NCBI GenBank assembly: GCA_035079385.1
Contig: JAVHKY010000054.1
Location: forward strand, 17,526,001-17,590,000
Origin: Aspidiotus rigidus
Lineage: Eukaryota > Arthropoda > Insecta > Hemiptera > Diaspididae
Length of the DNA stretch: 64,000 bases
Direction of reading: 5' to 3'
Shown here piece by piece: positions 1-11,195 of the stretch. Positions within the stretch are counted from its first letter, which is position 1; the number at the start of each line of letters is the position of its first letter. The notes below the pieces were generated by a model, which was given only the letters and a program-made list of their open reading frames with translations, had not been told where the DNA came from and made no database searches. The position numbers and the translations under genes were made by a program.

Positions 1-290
1 CGTGTTAGCGCCGAAACGTCACAGAAAATCAATATTGTCTGGCTGTTAGATCTGCTCCGGGAGCTCTCCATAGTTTGCCGTGCAGCCTTTAATCGGCTGC
101 ATTGATCTCCTCGGTACTAAAGAAAGGCACGACCTCATCCACTTCTGGTAGCGTAACCATAAGTGGCCGGCTATGCGGAAATAGTGCATCAATCACTCTT
201 CCCGCAGCCTCTGGCTCCATTCGGTTCATTGCAGGTGGGCGGGCGCCCGTAATTTCTTTATTATAACTTCTTAAGGTTTGCCCCAAGGTA
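1..290 (-). pseudogene. LINE (R1-like) RT-region fragment
   Basis: Read on the minus strand from about 286 down, the translation contains NRMEPEAAGRVIDALFP and MVTLPEVDE. This matches the linker just before the reverse transcriptase in the long LINE ORF at 18530-21484 (SRMEPDVVGQIIDGLFP, MVTLPIVEE). Past a stop and a frameshift near 89-100 the similarity continues (RLHGKLWRAPGAD against RLRGKYWKAPGPDE). The left end is cut by the window edge. It is a dead fragment of the same LINE group, diverged enough to be a different subfamily or an old copy. Confidence 0.75.
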
Positions 291-299
291 GTCCATAGG

Positions 300-925
300 C
301 CATAATAGCAAATAGTGGTTTTTGTACCACGTGGGGGGACAAAGCGTCTTTTTAGGATTCGTTAGTAGGGGTGATACTTGATATAAAAAACGATGACAGT
401 TTTTTAAAACGGCGGCCAATTTCAAAATGGCGGATCGGTCTTGTGGTAAAAGGCGAATAACTCATATTGTATGGGTTAAATTTTCTACTTTACTTTTTCA
501 ATAAAAGAAAATAAGGCCTCCCATCCAATTCCCGTCCCTCACATCCTGTAATAAACTTTCTGTGGCACGTTTTAGCTTCCTAAAATCAATGTTTTGCACA
601 TATCTTGAAAAATTGGACATCAATCATGAAAAGTTTTAGATGAAAAATGTTCCTCGTGAAATTTGTTATAGAAAATACCATTCAAACTTTGCTATGCGTC
701 CAATTATCAGCTTAAAAAGTTCGTCGAAAGACGGGAACTTTGGGAAAAAGTCAATTTTTCAGCAATAAATATCTAAAAAATCAAACACTAATAAAATAAA
801 ATTCCAAACAAAAACTATTTCTTGAAAAATTTCAACTGCAAAATTGATTGCCTAAACTATCTTCCAAAGTTTGTCGAATGTTCTGAGCTTTTGGAAGGAA
901 ATCGATTGTTTTAGGGTGTCCTATA
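300..925 (-). repeat. Non-coding repeat family B, copy 1
   Basis: Bases 520-920 are an inverted, diverged copy of 4390-4800; shared stretches include TTCCTCGTGAAATTTGTTA and the block about cutting Ttccaaaagctcagaac. Bases 310-520 are an inverted copy of 10446-10650, including the CGCCATTTT..GGCCGCC segment and ATACAATATGAGTTATTCG. So one family of about 0.6 kb is present three times. I see no coding capacity and cannot classify it. Confidence 0.6.
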
Positions 926-1518
926 CAGTTTGTCACTTTTGAGTGACTTGGTCTTTTTTTTAGGCTTTAGTCACTTTTAGGCATTTCTTAAAGAAAGTAG
1001 TCACTTTTGTCAATTTTCCATCCATACTTGAGAATCAGAAGTTTTTCCGGTGTTGCCATCACTTGGTATGTGTTTGGCCATGGATCTTTCTTTCTTTCTT
1101 TTTTCTAGCTGGTACTCTCGTTTCTCGCTTCCCATACCACGTGAAGCTTTTTTTTTTTTTTTTTGATAATGCAGTTACTTTTTGGACTAATTGTGTGTTT
1201 TCTTCTTTTTATCAGTCCGATTATTATAATTTATGTATTAACAAAAAAATGTTTTGGGACACATCGTTTGCATTGATACATTTTAACTAAAAATAATTCA
1301 AATAAAATATTTAAAAAAAGTTTGTGACCTAATTCAACAGATGAGAGGAAGAAAAACATATCTTTATGAATTTACAGATCATGTACAAACTGAAATTTGT
1401 AACTTGGTCATATTGTAGTATTATTAAATTTTCTGGCATAGCCAAATAAATGAAAATCATGTTCCATGTCTTTTATATTTTATCAGTCATCATGACATAT
1501 TTCAGTCTAGGCTTCTAC
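926..1518. other. Gene-free stretch
   Basis: Low-copy AT-rich DNA. The only structure is three spaced AGTCACTTTT words at 930-1010 and a pyrimidine tract with poly(T) near 1149-1163. No supported gene. Confidence 0.5.
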
Positions 1519-2136
1519 TAGGTCAAGTGTTCGTGAGATATTATTCGTTTACCCCTTTATCTATCTTGGCGTCGTATAAGTCTTGTATGAGAAATATTTT
1601 GAGGTAATTGTGGGTGTTCTATATTTTGAGGTATCAACTTTCGGTGGGGCGAACGAGCGATCTCGCTGTTGTATTGGAATGGTATGAGAAAATTCAAGTC
1701 TTCTATGAGAAATTTGAGGTAGCGCGAACTCGCTCCGCTCGTTCGCCCCCTGTCTCGCTGTTGTATTGGAATGGTATGAGACAATTCAAGTCTAGGGGAC
1801 TTGGAAAAATTTCGACTATCCAGCCTTTATTTATTTAATTTTTTAATTATTCAATTATTTAAATATTTAATATTATTTAATTATTTAATATTATTTATTT
1901 ATTTATTATTAATTCTTGTACTATAGGTCAAGTGTTCGTGAGATATTATTCGTTTACCCCTTTACCTATCTTGGCGTCGTATAAGTCTTGTATGAGAAAT
2001 ATTTTGAGGTAATTGTGGGTGTTCTATATTTTGAGGTATCAACTTTCGTGAGGCGAACGAGCGATCTCGCTGTTGTATTGGAATGGTATGAGACAATTCA
2101 AGTCTAGGGGACTTGGAAAAATTTCGACTATCCAGC
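1519..2136 (+). repeat. Direct duplication of about 300 bp
   Basis: The segment beginning GGTCAAGTGTTCGTGAGATA at 1521 recurs at 1926, an offset of 405 bp, and both copies end with GACTTGGAAAAATTTCGACT followed by ATCCAGCC. The first copy carries an extra internal duplication of about 100 bp around 1690-1790. The copies are separated by ATTTA-rich DNA (1827-1920). The tail matches the A-family 45-bp unit, so this is probably part of a diverged A-type element. Confidence 0.6.
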
Positions 2137-2255
2137 CATATATGATAGGAAGAGGGACAAGGAAAATTTTCTAATTATCAATTATATTAATTATTTAATT
2201 ATTTATTTATTTATTTATTTAATTATTTAATTATTTAATTATTCAATTATTTATT

Positions 2256-2821
2256 AACAGGGAACCTGTTTTATGGGGGGCTATTTGAGAAATCTGCCGT
2301 CCGCCGTCCGCCGTCCAGCGAAAAACTTGGAAAAATTTCGACCCTCGAGCCATATATGATAGGAGAGGGACTTAGAAAAATTTCGACTCTCGAGCTATAG
2401 ATGATAGGAGGGGAACTTGGAAAATTTTCGACTCTCGAGCTATATATGATAGGAGGGGGACTTGGAAAAAATTTCGACTCTCGAGCTATAGATGACAGGA
2501 GGGGAACTTGGAAAAATTTCGACTCTCGAGCTATATATATGATAGGAGGGGAACTTAGAAAAATTTCGACTCTCGAGCTATAGATGATAGGAGGGGAACT
2601 TAGAAAAATTTCGACTCTCGAGCTATATATGATAGAAGGGGGACTTAGAAAAATTTCGACTCTCGAGCTATATATGATAAGAGAGGGACTTAGAAAAATT
2701 TCGACTGTCGAGCTATATATGATCTAGGCTTCCTTGAATTTTCAATACCAAATCTCATTCGAATCATAAAACAGGTTCCCTGCGTTCCTCGTTTAACTTC
2801 GTTAAGGAAGCCGTCATTTTT
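2256..2821 (+). mobile_element. A-family inverted-repeat element with 45-bp minisatellite, copy A1
   Basis: The left end reads AACAGGGAACCTGTTTTATG; the right part contains CATAAAACAGGTTCCCTG, its inverse, followed by a constant tail ending AAGGAAGCCGTCATTTTTT. Between them are a CCGTCCG-rich spacer and about eight copies of a roughly 45-bp unit containing TTTCGACTCTCGAGCTATA and ATGATAGGAGGGG. There is no protein; ORFs here run through the array because its period is near a multiple of three. Non-autonomous; the mobilising enzyme is unknown. Confidence 0.7.
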
Positions 2822-3031
2822 TATTTATTCGATTATTTATTTATATTAATTATTTAATTATTTATTTATTTAATTATTTAATTATTAATTGATTAATTAA
2901 TTATTTATTATTATTACGCGGGGTGTACGCGCGAATTTCTGAATCATCCAAGGGGTAGAGATTTTCTAATTATTAATTATATTAATTATTTATTTATTTA
3001 ATTAAATAATTATTTAATTATTTAATTATTT

Positions 3032-3100
<69 letters not shown>

Positions 3101-3400
3101 TTATTAATTATTATTATTACGCGGGGTGTACTCGCGAATTTCCGAATCACCCACGGGGTAGAGATTTTCTAATTATTAATTATATTAATTATTTAATCAT
3201 TTATTTATTTAATTATTTAATTATTCATTTATTTAATTATTTAATTAAATAATTATTTAATTATTTATTTATTTAATTATTTAATTTTAAATTAATTAAT
3301 TAATTAATTATTTATTATTATTACGCGGGTGTACTCGCGAATTCCTGAATCACCCACGGGGTAGAGATTTCTCTTGACGGAGGGGGGGGGGGTGTACTCG
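2822..3400. repeat. AT-rich low-complexity DNA with a roughly 200-bp repeated module
   Basis: Runs of ATTTA/TTAAT, including a long (TTTA)n microsatellite at about 3030-3100. A GC-richer module (ATTATTACGCGGGGTGTAC, then ACGGGGTAGAGATTTTC) recurs at about 2907, 3112 and 3325, about 200 bp apart. A G-run lies near 3383. No gene. Confidence 0.7.
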
Positions 3401-3503
3401 CGAGTTTCAAAATCGGGGTCTGGCGAGAGAAAAGACATGGAACATGTCAAAAGAATCCGATGCTGCTCATGAAGTTGATTGAATTAAATTTGTCATAACT
3501 GAA

Positions 3504-3840
3504 TTAAAAAGAAAAAACAAGAGTTTGAATTAAAAAAAACTGTTTCAAGGTGGGTTCTGATGTGTTTGTTTGGATGTTGAATGAAGACTGGATTAATTTT
3601 TGAGAGAATGGATTTGTAGATGGGGACATCAGGACATTGAGATCTTGAAACAAGAAGGTTTGATGAAAGAACGGCTCGGTGAATGGAGAGAAGGGGTTCA
3701 GCTGTTTCAGCACACAGGCTAAGCTTGGGGCTGGTTCTGAATGCCCCAGTGACAAGTCTTTGCAGCGCCACGTGCGGATGAACAGCTTGAATATTACTTA
3801 AGTTTGCCCAAAATACAGCAACATCAACGCGCATGGCGAA
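3504..3840 (-). pseudogene. LINE fragment, post-RT region (Jockey/I-like)
   Basis: The minus-strand reading contains HVALQRLVTGAFRTSPKLSL followed by CAETAEPLL and a hydrophobic run ending PIYKSIL. As I know the family, a GAFRTSP-type motif with a following glutamate-proline-leucine step is typical of the segment after the reverse transcriptase in Jockey- and I-like non-LTR elements. RT, endonuclease and RNase H are absent, so this is a short dead fragment. It is unrelated in sequence to the LINE at 17990-21485. Confidence 0.6.
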
Positions 3841-3949
3841 AAACGGCAAATTACAATTCCTCATCAAGATTTTATTCCTCTGACTGTAACTAAGCCACTG
3901 AACTGTTATCACTTACCAATAGAAATACTTTAAATGAATAAATAAGAGT

Positions 3950-4810
3950 ATTCAATGTGATTCCTACAGATCTTTTTTCAATGTTGGAGCTCACAATAGA
4001 CTTTTTATGATGACCATTAGCTCTACAATAAAGATGTAGTGAATTTTGTGAGAATCACCTTTGGGGAAAAACTTTTTCTCATTAAAGCTCTAGGTAGTTT
4101 GGAAGATATTTGGAAACAATCACTTTCCTTCCAAACGCTCAGAACTTCCGACAATTGTTAAAAGGAAGGAAGTTCAAGTAGTCTATTTCACAGACATTTT
4201 CAAAACGAACATTTTTTGTTTGAAAGTTTTTCTTATTGAAACTCAATTCTCCAAAATATAGATTTTTTCTAGAAGCTCACAATTTTTGGTAGCTTTTCAA
4301 GATTATAACTAGACTGACAATAAAGTTCAGATGGTCCGCGACGTAGTGAAAAATTTTGTTGTTTGGAACTCCTTATTAGAACCATTTATTTTTTTGTAAT
4401 ATTTGGAAACGATCGATTTCTTTCCAAAAGCTCAGAACTTTCGACAAACTTTAGAGGAATGTTGAGGCAATCTATCTTGCAGTTAAAATTCAAAAAAAAA
4501 TGGTTTTTGTTTGAAATCTTATTTCGTTTGATTTTCTAGATATTTATTTCTGAAAAATTGACTTTTTCCAAAGTTCCCAACTTTTGACGAACTTTTCAAG
4601 CTGATAATTGGACGCATAGCATAGTTTGAATGGTATTTTCTGTAACAAATTTCACGAGGAATATTTTTTATATGAAACTTTTCATGATCGATGTTCAATT
4701 TTTCAAAATATTTGCAAAACATTGATTTTAGGGAGCTAGAACGTGCCACAGAAAATTTGTTACAGAATGTGAGGGACGGGAAGATGGATATAGAATTGAT
4801 CCGGTTCTCA
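3950..4810 (+). repeat. Non-coding repeat family B, copy 2
   Basis: The 4390-4800 part is the inverse of 520-920. The segment also repeats itself weakly: CCAAACGCTCAGAACTTCCG at 4133 and CCAAAAGCTCAGAACTTTCG at 4425 are versions of the same module. It ends where PLE terminal sequence begins near 4812. No coding content. Confidence 0.55.
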
Positions 4811-4811
4811 A

Positions 4812-5649
4812 GTTTACGGTCGGACATATCGAAGAAAAGCTCCACAATACTGTCTTGAAAAAGTAAACTGGAGGGCAATTTGCAAGAACCGCAGAAAATA
4901 AAAAATAAAGGAAGCCGCGAGCGCGCTGTCGGTTAAACAACCATTCTCAAGCGTAGATAAAAAGCGACTCGACGAGATGGGAAAAGAGAACAATCACAAC
5001 GACGGAGGAGAAGAAATCATGATTGAACTAGCGAAGTATGAGACTGTGAGTCATACTCGTAAACTAGCTCGACCAACCCCTCGACCGGAATGTACCTGTT
5101 GAATAGATTTATATCATCGCTATTAAGATGACGAATAATTTCAATGTTTTCCAGAGCACGGCGTTTGAAGTAAGCCTTCTCTCTTTGGAGGAGAGTTTCT
5201 GACCCCTCCCTGAAACCATGACCACTAGTTATAAGGTGGTCAGCAAATGCAGATTCGCCCAAATGCCGTTTTTCCCAATCTTTTAGGTGTTCAGCCACCC
5301 TAATTTTAATTTGACGACTAGTCTCGCCTACATACATCCCATTACAGTCCCTGCAGGCTATGCTATAAACTCCACTCTTTTCAAGGGGCGGGATACGGTC
5401 CTTTGACCTGAATAGTAGCCCTTTTACCGTCGTAGGATTATAAAACACCGGACGGAAACCGAAGGGGCGGAGGGCGCGACTCAATTTTGAAGAAAATTTA
5501 CCCAAGAAGGGGAGTTTAATGAAACGGGTCCTGCTATCGACAGAAAAGTCGCGGGAGAGGGAGTGTGAACGCCTATATTTTAGCGTACGTAGGAGTCCTG
5601 TCGTACAGTACAGGAACAGTATAGGAACAAGTATACGAGGAAACATCAA
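4812..5649 (-). pseudogene. Penelope-like element, GIY-YIG end and 3' terminal region (PLE-a)
   Basis: The 210-codon frame 5649-5017 encodes the C-terminal part of a PLE. From the N-side there is a connector with LPFLGKF and RPFGFRPVFYNPTTVKGL, then the GIY-YIG nuclease: GVYSIACRDC with a CxxC pair, MYVGETSRQ, then RVAEHLKDW and GESAFADHL. In this family the nuclease nicks target DNA for reverse transcription. The reverse transcriptase is missing, so the copy is 5' truncated at about 5649. Downstream of the stop, 5016-4812 is the terminal region, including a hairpin at 4930-4943 that recurs in other PLE copies; it matches 10280-10440 closely. Confidence 0.85.
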
Positions 5650-6476
5650 GAGTCAAAAATACACGTAGTGATACTCGTGGGTGGCGAGCACTATTACATC
5701 ATTCTACATCCTCAGTTAACCTCGAAGGAAGGGTAGGAAAGGTTTTACAAGAAACACAATCGTATGGTTAGAGTTAAACGAGTTGACTACAGTTACAACG
5801 TTTGCCATTGTAATTGAGTGGTTGTTGTGTTACTCTACAGCAAAAGAGTTTAACGCGTGCAGAAAAAACTCATATTGGAAAGTGGAGAGAGACGTGCGCA
5901 AGCACCCGGGTCAAGGGACAATGCTGGACGCGCTGTTTGCTAGGGTAGATTTTATACTGCTCTAAATGTACGGAAACCAGTGCAGTCGAATTGGTTTGTT
6001 GTAGTTGGCGTTTTAATGCAATGATGCTCGTATTTCCGGGCGGCAGTCTATTCGATGTATTTATTTGGCAGCCCGCTAGCTGATAAATTATATGTATCCT
6101 AATAGTGGTACATGATGAAGATTTAAGAGAAATGCGATGACGTTCTCAATTGTTAGTGGTTGTAAATATTCGGCGTTGTGTCGCGTGTAAAACTCGTTGA
6201 TGTGGTTGAACCGGTTAAAGTTACCGTCATGAGTATTGATGCTGTATTGGTGAGTTGGTTCACTGAGTATATCTGTAATTTACACTTGTCTGCTCGATAG
6301 ATAGGGTTCTTTAATTTATACTACTGTAGGCGTTAATTTTAAGTGAGCGATACTGGGCACACGCAGGATAGGGTGTTTGTTAATGAATTGGAATTATAAT
6401 GAAGGGTCCGTTTGTGACTGGAGCCCTATTGTCGGTGTCTAGGTGGCGATGGTTATATCGTGAAGTACATTTGGTT
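5650..6476. other. Gene-free stretch
   Basis: Low-copy DNA of ordinary composition. A 60-codon open frame at 5783-5965 has no recognisable features. No repeats seen by eye. Confidence 0.4.
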
Positions 6477-6680
6477 ATCCAGAAGGCAGTTAGCCAATGT
6501 GGGCTGTACGTAGGTCTTCAGAGATGGATATCTCACATGTGGTGAGGCGTACTTGGTAGACATCGAAAATATCTTGCATCCGGAAGGCAGTCAGCCAGTG
6601 AGGGCTGCATGTAGGCCTTTAGCGGTGAATATCTCATGTATGGTGAGATGTATTTAAGTGGCATTGTGGATGTCTTAGCA
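6477..6680 (+). repeat. Two-copy tandem repeat of 101 bp
   Basis: ATCCAGAAGGCAGTTAGCCA at 6477 recurs as ATCCGGAAGGCAGTCAGCCA at 6578; both are followed by a GGGCTG..TGTAGG..TT block and an ATATCTCA..TGGTGAG block. The copies are about 80% alike. Confidence 0.7.
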
Positions 6681-6694
6681 GTGCGGATCTTGTT

Positions 6695-7328
6695 AACAGG
6701 GAACCTGTTTTATGGGGGGCTATTTGAGAAATCTGCCGTCCGCCGTGCGCCGTCCGCCGTGCGCCGTCCAGCGAAAAACTTAGAAAAATTGCGACCCTCG
6801 AGCCATATATAATAGGAGAGGGACTTAGAAAAATTTCGACTCTCGAACTATATATGATAGGAGGGGGACTTAGAAAAAATTTCGACTCTCGAGCTATAGA
6901 TGATAGGAGGGGAACTTAGAAAAATTTGGACTCTCGAGCTATATATGATAGGAGGGGGACTTGGAAAAATTTCGACTCTCGAGCCATATGTGATAGGAGG
7001 GGGACTTAGAAAAATTTCGACTCTCGAGCTATAGATGATAGAAGGGGGACTTAGAAAAATGTCGATCCTCGAGCCATATATGATAGGAGAGGGACTTAGA
7101 AAAATTTTGACTCTCGAGCTATAGATGATAGAAGGAGGACTTAGAAAAATTTCGATCTTCGAGCCATATATGATAGGAGAGGGACTTGAAAAAATTTTGA
7201 CTCTCGAGCTATATATGATAGAAGGGGGACTTAGAAAAATTTCGACTCTCGAGCTATATGACAGGAGAGGGACTTGGAAAATTTTCGATTCTCGAGCTAT
7301 ATAATAGGAGAGAGACTTGGAAAAATTT
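6695..7328 (+). mobile_element. A-family element, copy A2 (right end missing)
   Basis: Starts AACAGGGAACCTGTTTTATG, continues with the CCGTCCGCCGTGCGCC spacer, then about twelve 45-bp units with CTCGAG cores. It runs straight into the left end of A3 at 7329, so the right terminal segment is absent. This suggests insertion of A3 into A2, or recombination between arrays. Confidence 0.7.
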
Positions 7329-7855
7329 AACAGGGAACCTGTTTTATGGGGGGCTATTTGAGAAATCTGCCGTCCGCCGTCCGCCGTGCGCCGTCCAGCG
7401 AAAAACTTAGAAAAATTTCGACCCTCGAGCCATATATGATAGGAGAGGGACTTGGAAAAATTTCGACTCTCGAGCTATACATGATAGGAGGGGAACTTAG
7501 AAAAATTTCGACTCTCGAGCCATATATGATAGGAGAGGGACTTAGAAAAATTTCGACTGTCGAGCTATAGATGATAGGAGGGGAACTTAGAAAAATTTCG
7601 ACTCTTGAGCTATATATGATAGAAGGGGGACTTAGAAAAAATTTCGAATCTCGAGCTATAGATGATAGGAGGGGGACTTGGAAAAATTTCGACTCTCGAG
7701 CCATATATGATAGGAGAGGGACTTGGAAAAATTTCGACTGTCGAGCTATATATGATCTAGGCTTCCTTGAATTTTCAATACCAAATCTCATTCGAATCAT
7801 AAAACAGGTTCCCTGCGTTCCTCGTTTAACTTCGTTAAGGAAGCCGTCATTTTTT
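7329..7855 (+). mobile_element. A-family element, copy A3 (both ends present)
   Basis: Left end AACAGGGAACCTGTTTTATG; about seven 45-bp units; then the conserved right segment (CTAGGCTTCCTTGAATTTTC, CATAAAACAGGTTCCCTG, GAAGCCGTCATTTTTT). Together with A1 it is the cleanest plus-oriented example of the family. Confidence 0.75.
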
Positions 7856-8642
7856 CATGTCTAAGCGGGGATGTGACGAACCCCGGGGACGAAGGGGCCC
7901 GAGTTGCTGAGGGTAGCGCCCTCAGGCTGGCTGAGCCAGGCAGAGTTGTGAGTCTCTCGGGACTACAACTTAGGGAGGAAGATAGGACGCCAGGGGGAAC
8001 TGGGCTCGATAGCAGTAACCAGTCTGCGTTGGGACCCGGTGGCTCAATGGTTGGCGGACTCCTTCAGGTGCGGCGACACCGGTCGGGGAATGCCTGGAGT
8101 TTGTCTCACAAATCCAAAACGGGGGTCTGATCAACCTTTTGTTGCGGTGGTAGAGAGGCTGCTCTGTCCGAGGGGCACTGCGGGGGAGATGAGCCCTGCG
8201 GGGCAAGATTCCGGGAACTCGTAGCCGCGGCATTGTGGTACAGCAGTGTTGGCGGGGATCCGTTATTGCAGTTGTTCCAGATAGGAAGGTTAAGCGGTCA
8301 GACAGGTATCTAACTAGTTCGGGCAGTGGTCCCGAGGGTCGGTGGTACCCGGTTTGGAGTTGGAGTCTGGCGCTTGATTACAGTCTGTTCTCTGATGAAG
8401 TGTGTGCTCAGTGGTTAGGTAGGTTATAGTAGGAGTACATTTCAGGTATGCTCAAACGCGATTTTAAAACAGTTCACAGGTAATTCAGAATATGGTCCAG
8501 CTGGTCATCCTACAGAAAATTAGCATCGGTTGAATTCTGACAAGGTATAATAATATACGTATCATTCATGGAATATTATTGGTTTGATGAATCATCGGGT
8601 CAAGAGGACACCCAGTGTGACTGGGGTGGCATTTTTGTACTG
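7856..8642. other. GC-rich segment of unknown nature
   Basis: From 7866 to about 8400 the base composition is clearly more GC-rich than the neighbours (CCCCGGGGACGAAGGGGCCC at 7881). The segment GGTGGCTCAATGGTTGGCGG at 8039 resembles a Pol III A box of the TGGCNNAGTGG type, but no convincing B box follows at the right distance. Several short overlapping frames are open and none is recognisable. It could be a SINE, a LINE 3' region or an old transferred piece; unresolved. Confidence 0.3.
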
Positions 8643-10240
8643 TCAGGCGTACTCTGGTGCCTTGATGAAAAATTTTAGGTTACAGGAGGTAGTTGAAACA
8701 AGGCAATTCCGCGTGATCTTCCTCCGGACCATAAGGTCAATGTCCACGTTGACCTCATTCACTCTAGCCAAGTGTTTTATAATATTGAGTTCTTTTTGGA
8801 AAGCTGCCTGGTTCAGCGGGATGTGGGTTAGCCGATGAATAAAGCTATTAAACACCGTGAACTTGTGAGAAACAGGGCAGAATGACGAGCCGTGGATGAC
8901 AATGTCGGTCGAAGTATCTTTTCTATATATTGAAAATTCGTGGACTCCATCTCTATAACTGAGATGGTGAGATCCAAGAAGTTAATATTTGAACCTCCAA
9001 CCTCTAAGGTAAATTTGATGGAGGGATATTGAACGTTAAGATACTTAAGAAACTCACCAAGAAGATCTTGGGGACCGGTCCACGCACATAGAACGTCATC
9101 TACATACCTGTACCAATAATGGACGTAATCCAGGAATACTTGGCCTGAAGTGAAGAGGTCAGCCTCAAATTTGGACATGAAGATCTCCGACACAAGGGAA
9201 CCAAAAGGGGATCCGGCCTCCTCTGGGAACTCGTAGAATTTCCCATTAAACTTGCAAAAACTGGGGGACCAACATACATTAAGTAAATTAAAGAATTCTT
9301 GCAACTCTTCATGAAGAGTATTAAAACGAACGAGGAGGTCACCCATATGTTGTATGGCGACAGGTCTAAGTATGTGGGGGAACAGGCCGACAACGTCAAA
9401 AGAGCATCGAGTGGTACCTGGAGGAAGTAAATGGTCTTTAAGTTTATCGGCTAAGGAAACAGAATTCTTAATCGAGTAAGTAGACTCGTAATCAATGCGA
9501 GATTTAAACCATCTATCCAAGTATTTAGCGAGAGAGTAAGCGGGGGAGGAGACATAAGACACAACAGGACGCATCGGAGTATGCTTTTTGTGTATCTTAG
9601 GCAGCCCATAGAGGAGGGGGGCACCGGATTCGGTTCAAGCAGGCATTTTTTAGTCAAGGGTTTGCTTATTAGGACAGAACTCTCATTAATAACCTTCCTA
9701 ACCTCTTTAACGTACTTAGGGAAATTGAAGTCAGTATTTTCAATGGCCCTACACTGGTAAAGCACTTCTTCAACTTTGGTAACGTAGGTTGACTTCTCCG
9801 TAACGACTATAGAATTCCCTTTATCAGCCTTCGTGAGCAATGAATCCTCCTCCTTGAGCTTCCTCCTCAAACCCTTGATCACCTCCCTCACAGTGCCATT
9901 CATGCACGGAAGTGAAGTGTTACGGACCAAATGAGCACACGTTTTTTGAGTATTAACTCCGGGACCGATCTTGACAGCTAAGTCAGCGACGACGTTCGCG
10001 AGGGCGTCGGCATTATTGGGGGGGGGGGGGGAGGCTAAACTTCAAACCTTTCTCCAACAGAGTAGTCTCGTCGCGAGTGAATTCTATACGACTGCAATGT
10101 ATGATGCGAGGCTGAAATTTTTGAACACCAGCATCTATAACATCACCCTCGAAAGATGTAGCCTTGGAGGCTAAAAAAGAGGAAATTTTTTCATTTTTCT
10201 TAGCCTTGAGGTTAGCCTCAAAATCGTGGCACGTAACTCA
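8643..10240 (-). pseudogene. Penelope-like element, RT region (PLE-b), frameshifted
   Basis: Read from 10240 down: KAKKNEKISSFLASKA, EKGLKFSLP, ADLAVKIGPGVNTQK, then 9930-9451 with LTKADKGNSIVV, and after a frameshift near 9600 the RT core at 9574-8828. Visible RT landmarks are MRPVVSYVSSPAY, SFDVVGLFPHI (motif A aspartate), GSPFGSLVSEIFMSKFE (motif B), WYRYVDDVLCAWTG (catalytic YVDD) and INFLDLTIS. A second frameshift lies near 8930; the tail NEVNVDIDLMVRRK is recovered at 8855-8700. The GIY-YIG nuclease is absent. The G-run at 10017-10030 falls inside the frame. At about 10240-10280 it abuts an oppositely oriented PLE terminus. Confidence 0.85.
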
Positions 10241-10261
10241 CATGGATGAAGCAATTCGGAG

Positions 10262-10445
10262 AATCTGGAATGCACTAAAAGATTCAGCCTCGTCGAGTCG
10301 CTTTTTATCTACGCTTGAGAATGGTTGTTTAACCGAAAGCGTGCTCGCGGCTTCCTTTATTTTTTATTTTCTGCGGTTCTTGCAAATTGCCCTCCAGTTT
10401 ACTTTTTCAAGTATTGTGGAGCTTCTCTTCGGAAGATGGATGTGT
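10262..10445 (+). mobile_element. PLE terminal repeat region, inverted next to PLE-b
   Basis: CTCGTCGAGTCGCTTTTTAT through TATTGTGGAGCTTCTCTTCG matches the reverse complement of 4815-4985 downstream of the PLE-a stop. It contains the PLE hairpin at 10322-10335. It points the opposite way to the coding piece at 8643-10240; such inverted terminal pieces are common for PLE insertions. Confidence 0.7.
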
Positions 10446-10660
10446 TATTCGGGGCCTCATTTTCTTCTGTCGAAAAAGAAGAGTAAAAAATTTGACCTAT
10501 ACAATATGAGTTATTCGCCTTTTACCACAAGACCGATCCGCCATTTTAAAATTGGCCGCCGCTCTTCTCAGAAGTCTATCATCGGTTTTTTATATCAAGT
10601 ATCACCCCTACTAACATATCCCAAAGTGACGCTTTGCCCCCCCCCCCCGCAAAGAGCTCA
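10446..10660 (+). repeat. Repeat family B, copy 3 (partial)
   Basis: Inverse of 310-520. It carries TATACAATATGAGTTATTCG, the ACCGATCCGCCATTTT segment and GATATCAAGTATCACCCC-like sequence, ending in a C-run at 10639-10650 that matches the G-run near 340. Confidence 0.6.
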
Positions 10661-11195
10661 TCCCAACGTTCCTTCTTGCTCAGTTTTGTTGCAGCCTTAT
10701 GACAGAGATGTGACAGATATATTCCGCAAAGCATTTTGTGAGCAAATGGTTCGCCAAACATTGTCTACAAGCGATGTGATTTTTTTCACAACTGGCACAT
10801 CCGCGGCACAATTGAAGAGCACTGTGCCCCAGCATAGTGCTCTCCTGCCACGGTAGCAGCACATGTAAAGCGGTCCGTCACATTTGCTCCATTGATGTTC
10901 ATCAAAATGTGACCAAAATGTGAAGTACACAAGTGTAAGATCGGCAGACTTGCAAGAGAAAAGAAAGGACGAAAGTAAAGTTTGGATGTGTAGTATTCGT
11001 CAGGACAAAAGGGTGATACTCGTATCATTTTCATTTGTACATGCCCTTTTTTCTAGAAAAAACTAGAAGCCACAGAAATGGTTTGTACTAAGGCATTAAA
11101 ATTCATCATTTTCCACTCATCGCGCGTAATTTTCCGCAGTTGATCTTCAGTAATACGATGATAACGGCGTTAACGAAATTTCGAATAGTCATTAT
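10661..11195. other. Gene-free stretch
   Basis: No recognisable protein or repeat. Overlapping minus-strand short frames at 10697-11034 have no family signature. Confidence 0.35.

Noticed and set aside
2256..2750. Regularly spaced repeats resembling a CRISPR array
   Set aside because: Units are adjacent without unique spacers, the genome is eukaryotic, and no cas genes are present.
3493..3912. 139-codon ORF as a complete host protein
   Set aside because: Its recognisable part is a LINE post-RT motif; the rest is low-complexity sequence.
6695..7800. ORFs with repeated ISTLELYMIGG-type peptides on both strands
   Set aside because: Translation of the 45-bp minisatellite, whose period is a multiple of three; no start context or non-repeat extension.
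8029..8110. tRNA gene or tRNA-derived SINE suggested by GGTGGCTCAATGGTTGGCGG
   Set aside because: No B box at the expected distance and no cloverleaf could be drawn.
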